NCBI GenBank assembly: GCA_013214445.1
Contig: JABSPG010000008.1
Coordinates: 1 to 37,710 of the forward strand
Source: Ekhidna sp.
Lineage (GTDB): Bacteria; Bacteroidota; Bacteroidia; Cytophagales; Cyclobacteriaceae
DNA: 37,710 nucleotides
Reading direction: 5' to 3'
This document shows positions 1 to 7,096 of this stretch, piece after piece. The first letter of the stretch is position 1, and every line of letters starts with the position of its first letter. The position numbers and the translations under genes were made by a program. The notes beneath the pieces are model-generated. The model saw only the letters and a list, made by a program, of their open reading frames with translations, searched no databases and was not told where the DNA came from.

Positions 1-57
1 AAGGGTAAGAGATAACGGAGCTTAACCGCCCCTATTTTAATTAATAAATGAAAACAC

Positions 58-909
58 ATGAGCAATCTTCAAAAGCTGCCACTAGCGCAGCTCATCAAAA
101 CAGGCGCAATCAAGGACAGGTTTGCGCAACTTTTAGGCCATCGGTCAAACATCTTCGCAACCTCCATCATTAACGCGACAAAGGATAATCCTCAATTACA
201 GAAAGCAGAGCCTTTAAGCATCATTCAATGCGCGTTGGTAGCTGCATCTTTGAATCTGGAAGTTGATAAGAATCTGGGACAAGCTTGGATTGTGCCTTAT
301 GGCCAAAAAGCACAATTCCAGATTGGTTGGAAAGGTTGGGTTCAACTAGCTCTGAGATCAGGCCAATTCTCAAAAATCAACGTTCAGAACGTGTACGAAG
401 GCCAACTTAAAGAGTTTAATCCTTTTACAGAAGAGATTGAGCTTGATCACACAGCCAAAACATCTGATGAGGTGGTAGGATACTTCGCCTATTTTAAGCT
501 GGTGAACGGATATACTAAAAGCCTTTACTGGTCAAAGGAGGAAGTAGAAAAGCACGGGGCACGATTCTCTAAGACATTCGGATCTAAGTATGGAGTATGG
601 AAGACTGACTTCGACGCCATGGCGCGGAAGACGGTGCTTAAAAACATCCTGTCAAATTGGGCGCCTTTAGATGTCAACATGCAACACGCCGCGAAGTCTG
701 ATAGCCGTGTAATCAATGACGCTCAATCTATGGACGTTGATACATCGGATGAGATCTTTGATGATGCTGTGGAGGTGGAGGACACAGCGGTCATAGCCCC
801 AAATATCGAAGAAAAGATCGATTCAAACTTTGACCTTCCAAGCGAAACGGCTAAAAAGGCGAAGGCTACAAAGCAACCAAACACCGATCCTTTAGGAGCT
901 GAAGACTAA
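58..909 (+). CDS. recT: RecT-family single-strand annealing protein
   Basis: Anneals complementary single strands during phage recombination, working with a 5'-3' exonuclease. The 283-residue protein has the RecT pattern: an N-terminal part rich in S-I-Q-C-A and A-S-L-N-L-E segments (about residues 54-70), a central W-x-G-W-V-Q-L-A-L-R-S segment (about 90-102), and the conserved K-x-x-D-x-x-A-R-K-T-V-L-K segment (about 183-196). The tail after about residue 215 is acidic and lysine-rich, as is usual in this family. The start is ATG in the context AAAACACATG. The nuclease gene begins 5 bases downstream, the standard RecT/YqaJ pairing. An ATG at 48 opens another frame that stops early and is not a better start. 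Identification is confident from sequence pattern and partner. Confidence 0.93.
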   Translation: MSNLQKLPLAQLIKTGAIKDRFAQLLGHRSNIFATSIINATKDNPQLQKAEPLSIIQCALVAASLNLEVDKNLGQAWIVPYGQKAQFQIGWKGWVQLALRSGQFSKINVQNVYEGQLKEFNPFTEEIELDHTAKTSDEVVGYFAYFKLVNGYTKSLYWSKEEVEKHGARFSKTFGSKYGVWKTDFDAMARKTVLKNILSNWAPLDVNMQHAAKSDSRVINDAQSMDVDTSDEIFDDAVEVEDTAVIAPNIEEKIDSNFDLPSETAKKAKATKQPNTDPLGAED

Positions 910-914
910 AGCAC

Positions 915-1655
915 ATGGAACAAGGGACTACAGAATGGTTGGAAGCTAGGCGCGGACTAGTTTCCTGTTCTAAGCTTTATAAGCTTATGACAGCGAAAGG
1001 AATAGAGGGAAAAGAAGCTAAGGAGTATATCAGATCTTTAGCATGGCAGCGGTTCACTGAAAGGGTATCTAGTTCACCTGTTACAAAAGAAATGGAACGT
1101 GGCCGCGAATTGGAACCCGAAGCAAAAGCGGTGTTTCAAAAGTCATTCCTATCTAAGGCTATAAATGATGTTAGCCTTTTAGAAGACGGAGGACAAGCTT
1201 TGAAAGGTTTATGGGCATCTCCTGATGGGCTTATATATGATGATATCAATTACTCTTTTGAGAGCGGCCTTGAAATCAAGTGTACAGGTACCTTGGTATT
1301 TGATCAGATACGGGGCAAATACACGGCCACGACGGACAAGCACCTATATTTTATTGATAAAATACACGATCAAGAAAGTTTTAGACAGGCTTTGAGAGAT
1401 AAAAATTCTTATTCGTGGTACTGGCAGATTCAAGGAAACATGTATGTGTACCGGGTCGAGGATTGGTACTTCGTATCCTATCATCCAGACGCTCTTTTTG
1501 AATTGAAAAGCGGTAAATCAATAGACGCTAGGTTGTTTGTCTTTAAAGTCAAGTTTGACAACGAAGCTAATGAACTTATTGAAAAGCGGGTCGAACAAGC
1601 TGAAATTGAGATTCAAAACCACGTATCTAAATTGAGAAAACGATTTAATATCTAG
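915..1655 (+). CDS. YqaJ-family exonuclease (lambda-Exo-like)
   Basis: Partner nuclease of RecT, expected to resect double-stranded ends 5'-3'. The 246-residue protein starts with the typical G-T-x-E-W-L-E-A-R-R segment (residues 4-13). It carries the PD-(D/E)XK core: S-P-D-G around Asp104, then E-I-K at residues 120-122, and a Q-I-Q-G-N segment near 173 where the family has its conserved Gln. Length is normal for YqaJ nucleases. It follows recT by 5 bases and uses the GCACATG start context, so the two are clearly one operon. The end has a lysine/glutamate-rich helix. No key residue seems missing. Confidence 0.92.
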   Translation: MEQGTTEWLEARRGLVSCSKLYKLMTAKGIEGKEAKEYIRSLAWQRFTERVSSSPVTKEMERGRELEPEAKAVFQKSFLSKAINDVSLLEDGGQALKGLWASPDGLIYDDINYSFESGLEIKCTGTLVFDQIRGKYTATTDKHLYFIDKIHDQESFRQALRDKNSYSWYWQIQGNMYVYRVEDWYFVSYHPDALFELKSGKSIDARLFVFKVKFDNEANELIEKRVEQAEIEIQNHVSKLRKRFNI

Positions 1656-1658
1656 CTA

Positions 1659-1895
1659 TTGACAACGATTGAGCGCGACTTATGGGAGCTTGCGAAGGAA
1701 CGAAAAAAACGTAAGTTCCCGTATTATCCGTTAAATCGGTTCTATTCAAGGTACGATCCTGATCAGCAAAAAGAAGCGCAAAAGCTAGTTAGGCAACTGT
1801 TAACAAAAGGACTAATCAGACAGCGAGAAGGGATTAATTCAAACCTGATCGAGTTCAAAGAATCTTACTTTGAATTTTACGAAAAGAATAGATAA
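1659..1895 (+). CDS. Hypothetical small basic protein, possible winged helix
   Basis: A 78-residue protein I do not recognise. It is charged and basic at the N terminus, followed by a helix-helix-strand pattern around residues 35-66 (E-A-Q-K-L-V-R-Q-L-L-T-K-G-L-I-R-Q-R-E-G) that resembles a winged-helix DNA-binding unit. The only start that keeps the whole frame is TTG, 3 bases after the nuclease stop codon; no in-frame ATG lies near it. It sits between the recombination nuclease and the helicase-methyltransferase, so a DNA-related role is plausible but is inference. Confidence 0.6.
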   Translation: MTTIERDLWELAKERKKRKFPYYPLNRFYSRYDPDQQKEAQKLVRQLLTKGLIRQREGINSNLIEFKESYFEFYEKNR

Positions 1896-1909
1896 TACGT
1901 ATTTATTCT

Positions 1910-1917
1910 TATATTTA
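1910..1917 (+). promoter_or_regulatory. Bacteroidota-type -7 element TATATTTA
   Basis: TATATTTA followed by C matches TAnnTTTG except for the last base. It lies 28 bases before the ATG of the helicase-methyltransferase gene, and the identical TTCTTATATTTACA block precedes the gene at 37234 with almost the same spacing. No TTG is seen at the expected -33 position, so strength is uncertain. Confidence 0.6.
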
Positions 1918-1937
1918 CAGCGAATTAAAACAAACAC

Positions 1938-4523
1938 ATGGACTATAAAAAGCTGTTAGAGTCAAAAATCAAACTAGCTGAAAAAGCTGGTTTTGAAATT
2001 CAAAAAAATGACATAAATCCGATTTGTAAACCTCACCAAGCCGACATTATTAAATGGGCGGTACATGGAGGTCGAAGGGCTGTTTTTGCCAGTTTCGGAC
2101 TAGGTAAAACGGTTATTCAAATTGAGATCGTTCGGATTATATCACAACTCAAAAGTGGTAATGCTTTGATCGTGTGCCCTTTAGGAGTAAAGCAAGAGTT
2201 TATAAGAGATGGCCGTATGCTAGGTATTGAGCAAATCCAATACATCACGCATAGCGATCAGGTAAGAGATAATTGTAAGTACTATATCTCTAATTATGAG
2301 CGCGTCCGTAAAGGTGATATTGATCCTTCAAAGTTCATTGTGGTAACCATGGATGAAGCCAGTATTTTACGCGGGTTAGATACTCAAACCGTGGACATGC
2401 TCATGCACACTTTTAAGCAGATCCCTTACAGATTTGTCTGCACGGCTACACCTTCTCCAAATCGCTTTTTAGAGCTTACCCATTATGCAGACTTTTTGGG
2501 AATTATGGATAGAGGTCAGATCTTGACGCGCTTTTTTCAACGCGATAGCACAACGGCTGGAAACCTGACATTATTTCCAAAAAGGGAAAAAGAGTTCTGG
2601 CACTGGATGGCTAGCTGGGCTTGCTTCATTACCAAACCTTCCGACCTTAGACACGATGATACGGGCTACGACTTACCTGATGCTGACTTTCAAAGACATC
2701 GGATTACATTCGATAGAGATCCGATCATTGATAAAAGAAGTAATCAGGTTGAAATATATGCTAGTGCGTCAAAGTCATTAGGAGATGCGGCAAAGGAGAA
2801 GCGCGACAGCTTGCCTCACAGACTTTCTAAAGTGGCTGAGATCATCGAAAATGATCCAGATAGTCATTATGTGATCTGGCACAACCTAGAATCCGAACGT
2901 ATAGAGCTTGAAAAGCTTTTGAACGGTAAAAATTGGGTATCTGTTTACGGTTCCCAAACCTTGGATAAAAAGGAAGGTGGTCTGATTTCATTTTCAGAGG
3001 GTGAAAGTCAATACCTGATAACAAAGCCTACTATTGCAGGATCAGGATGCAACTTTCAACATCATTGCCATAAAGCCATATTTATGGGTATTGATTACAA
3101 GTTCAACGACTTCATTCAAGCAGTTCACCGTATCTACAGATTCATGCAACTACATCAAGTTGAGGTGCATATTATTCATACCGATGCTGAGGATGACATC
3201 ATGAAAGCTTTGGATCGCAAATGGGGTGACCACAAAAAGCTTCAATCAGAAATGACTAATATCATCCAAACTCACGGTCTTAATTCAGAACTATACAACA
3301 CAGAACTAAAAAGAGACATGTTTTCAGGACGCCAAATCAAAGTCGGTAAAGATTGGACAGCGATCAATAATGATAATGTTCAAGAGATTGTGAATATTGG
3401 GAGCGATTCAATAGGTATGGGTGTAACTTCAATACCTTTTGGTAATCACTACGAATACTCAGAGAATTACAACTGTTTTGGCCATAATGAAACAAATGTA
3501 GATTTTTGGAAGCAAATGGAGTTTCTGACACCTGAGCTTTACCGTGTGCTTATGCCAGGTAGAATCTTTGCAATACATGTTAAAGATCGAATCAGATACA
3601 GCTATCAGAACGGTGCAGGGTTCACGGATATTGATGATTTCACAGCGGACACTTCTAACCACTTAACAAGAAAGCATCTGCTTGAAAAGATCGACGCTTT
3701 CAAAGTGTTGAATGAAAAACTGAAATCAGATGAGATTGCAAAAGAAATTGAAGCAATGCAAGCTGATTATGACAGTTGGCATTTTCATTTATTAGGTAAG
3801 ATTACAGTAACTACGGACGTAGTACAGGAAAACAACCAGACATACAGGCTCGGTTGGTCGGAAAAATGTAAAGACGGGTCAAAGATGGGTGTAGGCTTAC
3901 CCGAATATGTGTTATTATTCCGAAAGGTTCCTACTGACACATCTAATGCGTATGCTGATGATAAGGTCGAAAAAAGCAAAGATGAATACTCCCGTTCAAA
4001 CTGGCAGCTTGATGCTCATTCTTATTGGAAGTCAGGCGGTGAAAGGTTAATGGATAGCTCACAGCTTGCTAGGATGGGACTTGATAATGTCCTAAAGCTT
4101 TGGAAGAAAGTAGAATCGAGCGGTGAGTATGATTTTCAAAAGCATAAAATTATCTGTGAAAAGCTGGATGAATTAGGTAAGCTTCCGACTACATACATGG
4201 CCGTTCCTCCTATTAGCCAGAATGAAGGAGTATGGACTGATATTGTAAGAATGAAAACATTGAATTCTGATCAGAAAAGAAAGAACCTAACAAAGCACAT
4301 TTGCCCTCTCCAGCTCGATCTGATCGAAAGACTGATTAACAGATACAGCAACAAAGGCGAAACAATATTAGACCCATTCGGCGGTATTATGTCGGTTCCT
4401 TACCAAGCTGTCAAGATGGGGCGTAAGGGTATAGGTATTGAGCTAAACAGCGAATATTGGAATGATGGAACTAAGCATCTTAAATCATTAGAGCAAAAAG
4501 CGGCTACACTATCACTTTTTTAA
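1938..4523 (+). CDS. DEAD/SNF2-like helicase fused to DNA methyltransferase
   Basis: An 861-residue two-part enzyme. The N-terminal half (about 1-450) has superfamily 2 helicase motifs: Walker A F-G-L-G-K-T (53-58), motif II D-E-A-S (139-142), motif III T-A-T-P-S-P-N (169-175) and a motif VI-like Q-A-V-H-R-I-Y-R near 395-405. The C-terminal half is a beta-class amino-methyltransferase: motif IV comes first, here as S-I-P-F (about 497-500) instead of (D/S)PP(Y/W), and the SAM-binding motif D-P-F-G-G lies near 812, followed by G-I-G-I-E-L-N. A single continuous frame joins both. No restriction endonuclease is adjacent, so it is probably an orphan modifier that protects phage DNA, or one that couples translocation to methylation. 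The start is ATG in AAACACATG behind its own -7 element. Target base and site cannot be read from sequence. Confidence 0.85.
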   Translation: MDYKKLLESKIKLAEKAGFEIQKNDINPICKPHQADIIKWAVHGGRRAVFASFGLGKTVIQIEIVRIISQLKSGNALIVCPLGVKQEFIRDGRMLGIEQIQYITHSDQVRDNCKYYISNYERVRKGDIDPSKFIVVTMDEASILRGLDTQTVDMLMHTFKQIPYRFVCTATPSPNRFLELTHYADFLGIMDRGQILTRFFQRDSTTAGNLTLFPKREKEFWHWMASWACFITKPSDLRHDDTGYDLPDADFQRHRITFDRDPIIDKRSNQVEIYASASKSLGDAAKEKRDSLPHRLSKVAEIIENDPDSHYVIWHNLESERIELEKLLNGKNWVSVYGSQTLDKKEGGLISFSEGESQYLITKPTIAGSGCNFQHHCHKAIFMGIDYKFNDFIQAVHRIYRFMQLHQVEVHIIHTDAEDDIMKALDRKWGDHKKLQSEMTNIIQTHGLNSELYNTELKRDMFSGRQIKVGKDWTAINNDNVQEIVNIGSDSIGMGVTSIPFGNHYEYSENYNCFGHNETNVDFWKQMEFLTPELYRVLMPGRIFAIHVKDRIRYSYQNGAGFTDIDDFTADTSNHLTRKHLLEKIDAFKVLNEKLKSDEIAKEIEAMQADYDSWHFHLLGKITVTTDVVQENNQTYRLGWSEKCKDGSKMGVGLPEYVLLFRKVPTDTSNAYADDKVEKSKDEYSRSNWQLDAHSYWKSGGERLMDSSQLARMGLDNVLKLWKKVESSGEYDFQKHKIICEKLDELGKLPTTYMAVPPISQNEGVWTDIVRMKTLNSDQKRKNLTKHICPLQLDLIERLINRYSNKGETILDPFGGIMSVPYQAVKMGRKGIGIELNSEYWNDGTKHLKSLEQKAATLSLF

Positions 4524-4536
4524 ACAAAAAAAACAC

Positions 4537-4794
4537 ATGCAAACACAGTCAGCAAGAGTACTAGAGGCTATAGAACTCTATAACAAAAAACACGGTGGAA
4601 AGATTATGAACCAAGTACAGCTTGCCATGAAAGTATGGCCTGAAAAGGAATACGAACAGGCAGGTCAAAGGATGCATCATTTGCTTTTTAAAGGGCGACC
4701 GTGGAACCTAGATTGGCTTAGGTCAATCGCAAAAATTTTGGAAGTGGACTATAATTTTTTACTAGACTTAGAAGCACATGAACAAACTAATTGA
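4537..4794 (+). CDS. Cro/XRE-like helix-turn-helix protein
   Basis: An 85-residue protein with an HTH-like pattern: N-Q-V-Q-L-A-M-K-V-W (about 25-34) as a first helix pair and a C-terminal W-L-R-S-I-A-K-I-L-E-V-D-Y-N-F-L-L-D (about 61-78), which is typical of XRE-type domains. It is probably a DNA-binding regulator, either a phage repressor/Cro analogue or a regulator of the early genes. Start is ATG in AAACACATG, 14 bases after the methyltransferase stop, and it overlaps the next gene by 17 bases. It is the only clear HTH regulator candidate in the early region; its target is unknown. Confidence 0.65.
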   Translation: MQTQSARVLEAIELYNKKHGGKIMNQVQLAMKVWPEKEYEQAGQRMHHLLFKGRPWNLDWLRSIAKILEVDYNFLLDLEAHEQTN

Positions 4795-5281
4795 GGCAAA
4801 TTATCAGAGCATTGTAGATCGGGGGTTGATTACTGCCGATACTAAATACAGGGATTTCTTTAAAAAGCTCACAGAAGAGTATAACGAAGTCAGGATTGCG
4901 AAGACAAAGAAAAACAAGGATGAGGAGTGGTGTGATGTCATTCTAGTGGCTCTTAACTACTTTAGGCATCATGATAAACCCGTTGAGAAGCTTCTCTGGG
5001 AAAAGGTCAAAAAGAATCAATACAGATCAAAACGTAAGAATATGGAATTACAAGTAGGTCAAAGTATCACCACGGCCACTATTGAAGAGGCTATTATTTT
5101 GGGCGAAAAGGAAAGCAAAGGTAGCCTCCTTTACATCTGCTTGGACAAGGCGCGGCTGATCCTTGTATCAGTCAGGCCAAAGAATGTTGTACACGCTATG
5201 CCATCGACCAAAGACGTTTCGGGCTACTTCAACAAATACGGCTCACAGCTGCGTAGGCTGGGTATTTACGTTCCTGAATAG
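4778..5281 (+). CDS. MazG-like NTP pyrophosphohydrolase with extra C-terminal domain
   Basis: A 167-residue protein. The N-terminal part (about 25-70) has the all-alpha NTP-PPase metal-binding pattern E-E-Y-N-E followed some 20 residues later by E-E-W-C-D, that is ExxE then ExxD, so it could hydrolyse (d)NTPs to monophosphates or reduce (p)ppGpp-like signals. The C-terminal half, from Met88 (nucleotide 5041), reads like a separate small alpha/beta domain I do not recognise. An internal ATG at 5041 might let that domain be made alone. Start GCACATG, overlapping the HTH gene by 17 bases. A terminator follows at 5312. Confidence 0.68.
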   Translation: MNKLIEANYQSIVDRGLITADTKYRDFFKKLTEEYNEVRIAKTKKNKDEEWCDVILVALNYFRHHDKPVEKLLWEKVKKNQYRSKRKNMELQVGQSITTATIEEAIILGEKESKGSLLYICLDKARLILVSVRPKNVVHAMPSTKDVSGYFNKYGSQLRRLGIYVPE

Positions 5282-5284
5282 AAG

Positions 5285-5299
5285 TTCGGTATTTCCGAA
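5285..5299. repeat. Short dyad CGGTATTTCCG with flanks
   Basis: TTCGG and CCGAA flank TATTT, 4 bases after the MazG-like stop. The core closely resembles the exact dyad CGGAATTTCCG seen at 7409 and 14597. It may be a protein-binding site or a minor hairpin in the transcript. Confidence 0.45.
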
Positions 5300-5311
5300 T
5301 GATTGATTTTT

Positions 5312-5335
5312 AAAGAGGTGTAAGCCTCTTTTTTT
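5312..5335 (+). terminator. Rho-independent terminator
   Basis: AAAGAGG (5312-5318) pairs with CCTCTTT (5325-5331), loop TGTAAG, followed by a T run to 5335. It closes the recombination/methyltransferase operon. Confidence 0.8.
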
Positions 5336-5337
5336 GC

Positions 5338-5345
5338 TATCTTAG
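5338..5345 (+). promoter_or_regulatory. Possible weak -7 element TATCTTAG
   Basis: TATCTTAG differs from TAnnTTTG at one base and directly follows the T run of the 5312 terminator. It would start a transcript near 5350, right at the first hairpin of the candidate small RNA. No -33 TTG is seen. Confidence 0.4.
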
Positions 5346-5349
5346 TACT

Positions 5350-5442
5350 GTATAACAAAAGCAGGGTCGGAGCTACTTTTGTTATTCCTGAATCTTTTGA
5401 TTCATTGCCCCTTTGCCACTCCGACGGCTTAGGGGCTTTTTT
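5350..5442 (+). ncRNA. Candidate structured RNA with loop-loop complementarity
   Basis: Three consecutive hairpins fill this stretch. H1: ATAACAAAAG (5352-5361) pairs perfectly with CTTTTGTTAT (5376-5385). H2: TGAATC (5389-5394) pairs with GATTCA (5399-5404) around TTTT. H3: GCCCCT (5407-5412) with AGGGGC (5431-5436), continued by GCC/GGC, then a T run, so it is also a terminator. The H1 loop contains GTCGGAG (5366-5372), the exact reverse complement of CTCCGAC (5419-5425) in the H3 loop. That predicts a 7-base-pair kissing interaction or pseudoknot. No open reading frame fits here. It could be a free small RNA, or a 5' regulatory leader that ends in a terminator ahead of the 5450 gene. Function unknown. 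Confidence 0.62.
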
Positions 5443-5449
5443 ATTTATT

Positions 5450-5677
5450 ATGAAAAAGACTTTTTTAAGTTTTTACCGTAGAATCTTCAATCAGGATCAG
5501 ATAATAAGTGTAGATGTAGTAGACGATTCATGCAATGGGTTTGTGGCTATTCATGACGGATTGGAAGACGAGGAAAGCCCTTTATTTGTAATTAACGACC
5601 CCAAAACCGCAAGGCTTTTATCTGAATCTCTTGATCAGGCTGCCAGATATTTAGAATCAAAACAAAAGGGAGATTAA
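5450..5677 (+). CDS. Hypothetical 75-residue protein
   Basis: Not recognised. The short acidic protein begins M-K-K-T-F-L-S-F-Y-R-R, then has alternating hydrophobic strands (I-I-S-V-D-V-V-D and F-V-A-I-H-D) and a C-terminal helix. I place the start at the ATG at 5450; a frame opening at 5405 would run through the terminator hairpin and is unlikely. It ends one base before the replication initiator begins, so the two are co-transcribed. If the structured RNA upstream is a leader, this gene is the one it would control. Confidence 0.6.
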   Translation: MKKTFLSFYRRIFNQDQIISVDVVDDSCNGFVAIHDGLEDEESPLFVINDPKTARLLSESLDQAARYLESKQKGD

Positions 5678-5678
5678 T

Positions 5679-6512
5679 ATGAGTCAAGATAATGCATATT
5701 CAATCACGCCTTACACGGTGTTATCAGATAATAGATTAACCTTCGCATCCAAGTGCCTATACGGTGTTATACACAGCCTAAGCAATGGCAGAAAATGTAC
5801 CGCAACAAACAAGTATTTAGCAGATGTTTTGGGTACGAATATCAAGACAATTCAAAGATCTTTAGACCAATTATTAGACCTAAAATTGATTAATAGAGAG
5901 GTCAAAAACGCATGCAAAAGAGAGTTGATTTGTACTGTAAGATCCGAAAATACCCACCCCGAAAATGTACCTACCCCCAAAATAGGGGTACCCCCAAAAT
6001 GTACTAAGGGGGTAGGACAAAATGTACTAACCCCCCACCCCGAAAATGTACCAACCCCCCTAGGACAAAATGTACCAACAGATAATATATTAGATACTAA
6101 AGTTGATACTATAATTGATAAAAAAAGTAAGAAGCGCACAAAGTTTATCAAACCTACTAAAGATCAGATCAGGGAGTACTTCACTGAGCTAGGATTGAAC
6201 GGGCAATCTGAAAGTTTAAGCGAACGATTCTACGACTACTACGAATCCAACGGATGGAAGGTTGGACGCAATAGCATGAAGGACTGGAAAGCGACTTGTA
6301 GAAACTGGAAGAAAAACCAAAACCAAACGCAACAAAAAAATGAAACCAATAAGCGAAATAACCGAGAATCTCACCAATACCGCACGGGAGACTTTGACGC
6401 AGAACTCAACGCACGCGCCGCCGAATGGATCAACGCAGGAAAGCCCATCGAAGAACTTCAGGAAATCGTTAACCGAGAATATGAAGAGCGCCAAAAAAAA
6501 GCAGTATCGTAA
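5679..6512 (+). CDS. Replication initiator (lambda-O-like, HTH) carrying the origin
   Basis: A 277-residue protein built like lambda O. The N-terminal 80 residues hold a winged-helix/HTH_36-type DNA-binding domain (T-F-A-S-K-C-L-Y-G-V-I-H-S-L-S then Y-L-A-D-V-L-G-T-N-I-K-T-I-Q-R-S-L-D). A central low-complexity segment with repeated E-N-V-P-T-P and G-Q-N-V units (about 90-130) is encoded by the DNA iterons. A C-terminal part (about 155-215) has the F-Y-D-Y-Y-x-x-x-G-W and M-K-D-W-K-A-x-x-R-N-W motifs known from phage replisome organisers. It probably binds the repeats inside its own gene and recruits the loader encoded next. The 3' end overlaps the loader gene by 32 bases. Confidence 0.82.
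   Translation: MSQDNAYSITPYTVLSDNRLTFASKCLYGVIHSLSNGRKCTATNKYLADVLGTNIKTIQRSLDQLLDLKLINREVKNACKRELICTVRSENTHPENVPTPKIGVPPKCTKGVGQNVLTPHPENVPTPLGQNVPTDNILDTKVDTIIDKKSKKRTKFIKPTKDQIREYFTELGLNGQSESLSERFYDYYESNGWKVGRNSMKDWKATCRNWKKNQNQTQQKNETNKRNNRESHQYRTGDFDAELNARAAEWINAGKPIEELQEIVNREYEERQKKAVS
5962..6075 (+). repeat. Five iterons (AAAATGTAC), putative replication origin
   Basis: AAAATGTAC occurs exactly at 5962, 5996, 6019, 6043 and 6067. The last four are spaced 23, 24 and 24 bases, and most are followed by YNACCCCC. G and C runs lie between copies (for example GGGG near 5985 and GGGGG near 6008-6012). A strongly AT-rich stretch follows at about 6081-6130. Iterons plus AT-rich DNA inside the initiator gene is the lambda ori arrangement, so this is the likely origin. 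Confidence 0.82.
6081..6130 (+). other. AT-rich stretch, candidate DNA unwinding element
   Basis: About 50 bases almost devoid of G and C lie directly downstream of the last iteron, still inside the initiator gene. By analogy with lambda this would be where strands open and the helicase is loaded. Position and composition are seen; the role is inferred. Confidence 0.6.
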
Positions 6513-7095
6513 ATTCAGGATAGCGATAGGCAACGAGCTGATAAGGCTCTCAGGCAAAAAGCCTGTGGATATGATCTGGTTTGATGAGTACAATCTGGTT
6601 TTCAACAAACTTTGGGAAATGCAATTTGGAGACGAAGAAAAAAAAGGCTTTCTCTTAGCTGGTGAAAAAGGAACGGGTAAAACACTATTCATCGAGGCTC
6701 TGAGAAAAACACGGTACATCAGAGCGCGGCGCGTAAGCTGTAAGGAGATCGAACTACAAGTCAAAAGGGACGGCCAAAAAGCGATCTACCAATACGCAAC
6801 TGCGCACACCTCCAACGGACGCCCTAACGTGTGGATATTCGACGACATTGGAACCGAAAGAAAGGTCTTGGATTATGGCAATGAGTATGAAATCATCGAA
6901 GATCTTATACACGCTCGCTATGAAGCGTTCGACTTCCAAAATATACCAACATACGGCACAACGAATTTGAGCGCAATAACAACGCCCGAAAGCGGCAAAA
7001 CAACGCTCACAACAAGATACGATGACCGTGTATTCGATCGGATGCGAAAAATGATGCATTTTATCACGTTTCAAAACACTAAATCACTGCGCTAA
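6481..7095 (+). CDS. DnaC/IstB-like AAA+ helicase loader
   Basis: Loads the (host) replicative helicase at the origin. From the ATG at 6481 the protein has 204 residues: Walker A G-E-K-G-T-G-K-T (61-68), Walker B V-W-I-F-D-D-I-G (117-124), a sensor-like G-T-T-N-L (159-163) and an arginine-finger-like R-Y-D-D-R-V-F-D-R-M-R (179-189). The D-D-I-G-T-E motif is typical of DnaC relatives. An in-frame ATG at 6340 would add 47 Thr/Ser/Asn-rich residues lying entirely over the initiator gene. I prefer 6481, which leaves a short overlap and a normal N terminus. No replicative helicase is present in the window, so the host DnaB is the probable partner. Confidence 0.85.
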   Translation: MKSAKKKQYRKFRIAIGNELIRLSGKKPVDMIWFDEYNLVFNKLWEMQFGDEEKKGFLLAGEKGTGKTLFIEALRKTRYIRARRVSCKEIELQVKRDGQKAIYQYATAHTSNGRPNVWIFDDIGTERKVLDYGNEYEIIEDLIHARYEAFDFQNIPTYGTTNLSAITTPESGKTTLTTRYDDRVFDRMRKMMHFITFQNTKSLR

Positions 7096-7096
7096 T

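Noticed and set aside
4537-4794. Lysogeny repressor with integrase nearby
   Set aside because: The small HTH protein lacks a cleavable or dimerisation domain and no integrase or attachment site was seen, so a lysogeny switch cannot be claimed.
5852-6151. 99-residue minus-strand frame opposite the replication initiator
   Set aside because: It is a shadow of the iteron region: its repeated G-V-G-T-F-S-G-W units merely reflect the DNA repeats, and there is no promoter or start context.
6340-6480. Upstream start for the helicase loader adding 47 residues
   Set aside because: The extra residues are low-complexity and overlap the initiator gene completely; the ATG at 6481 gives a normal family N terminus.
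6216-6764. 182-residue minus-strand frame opposite initiator and loader
   Set aside because: Both plus-strand genes are well supported, and the minus frame has no recognisable domain or start signal.
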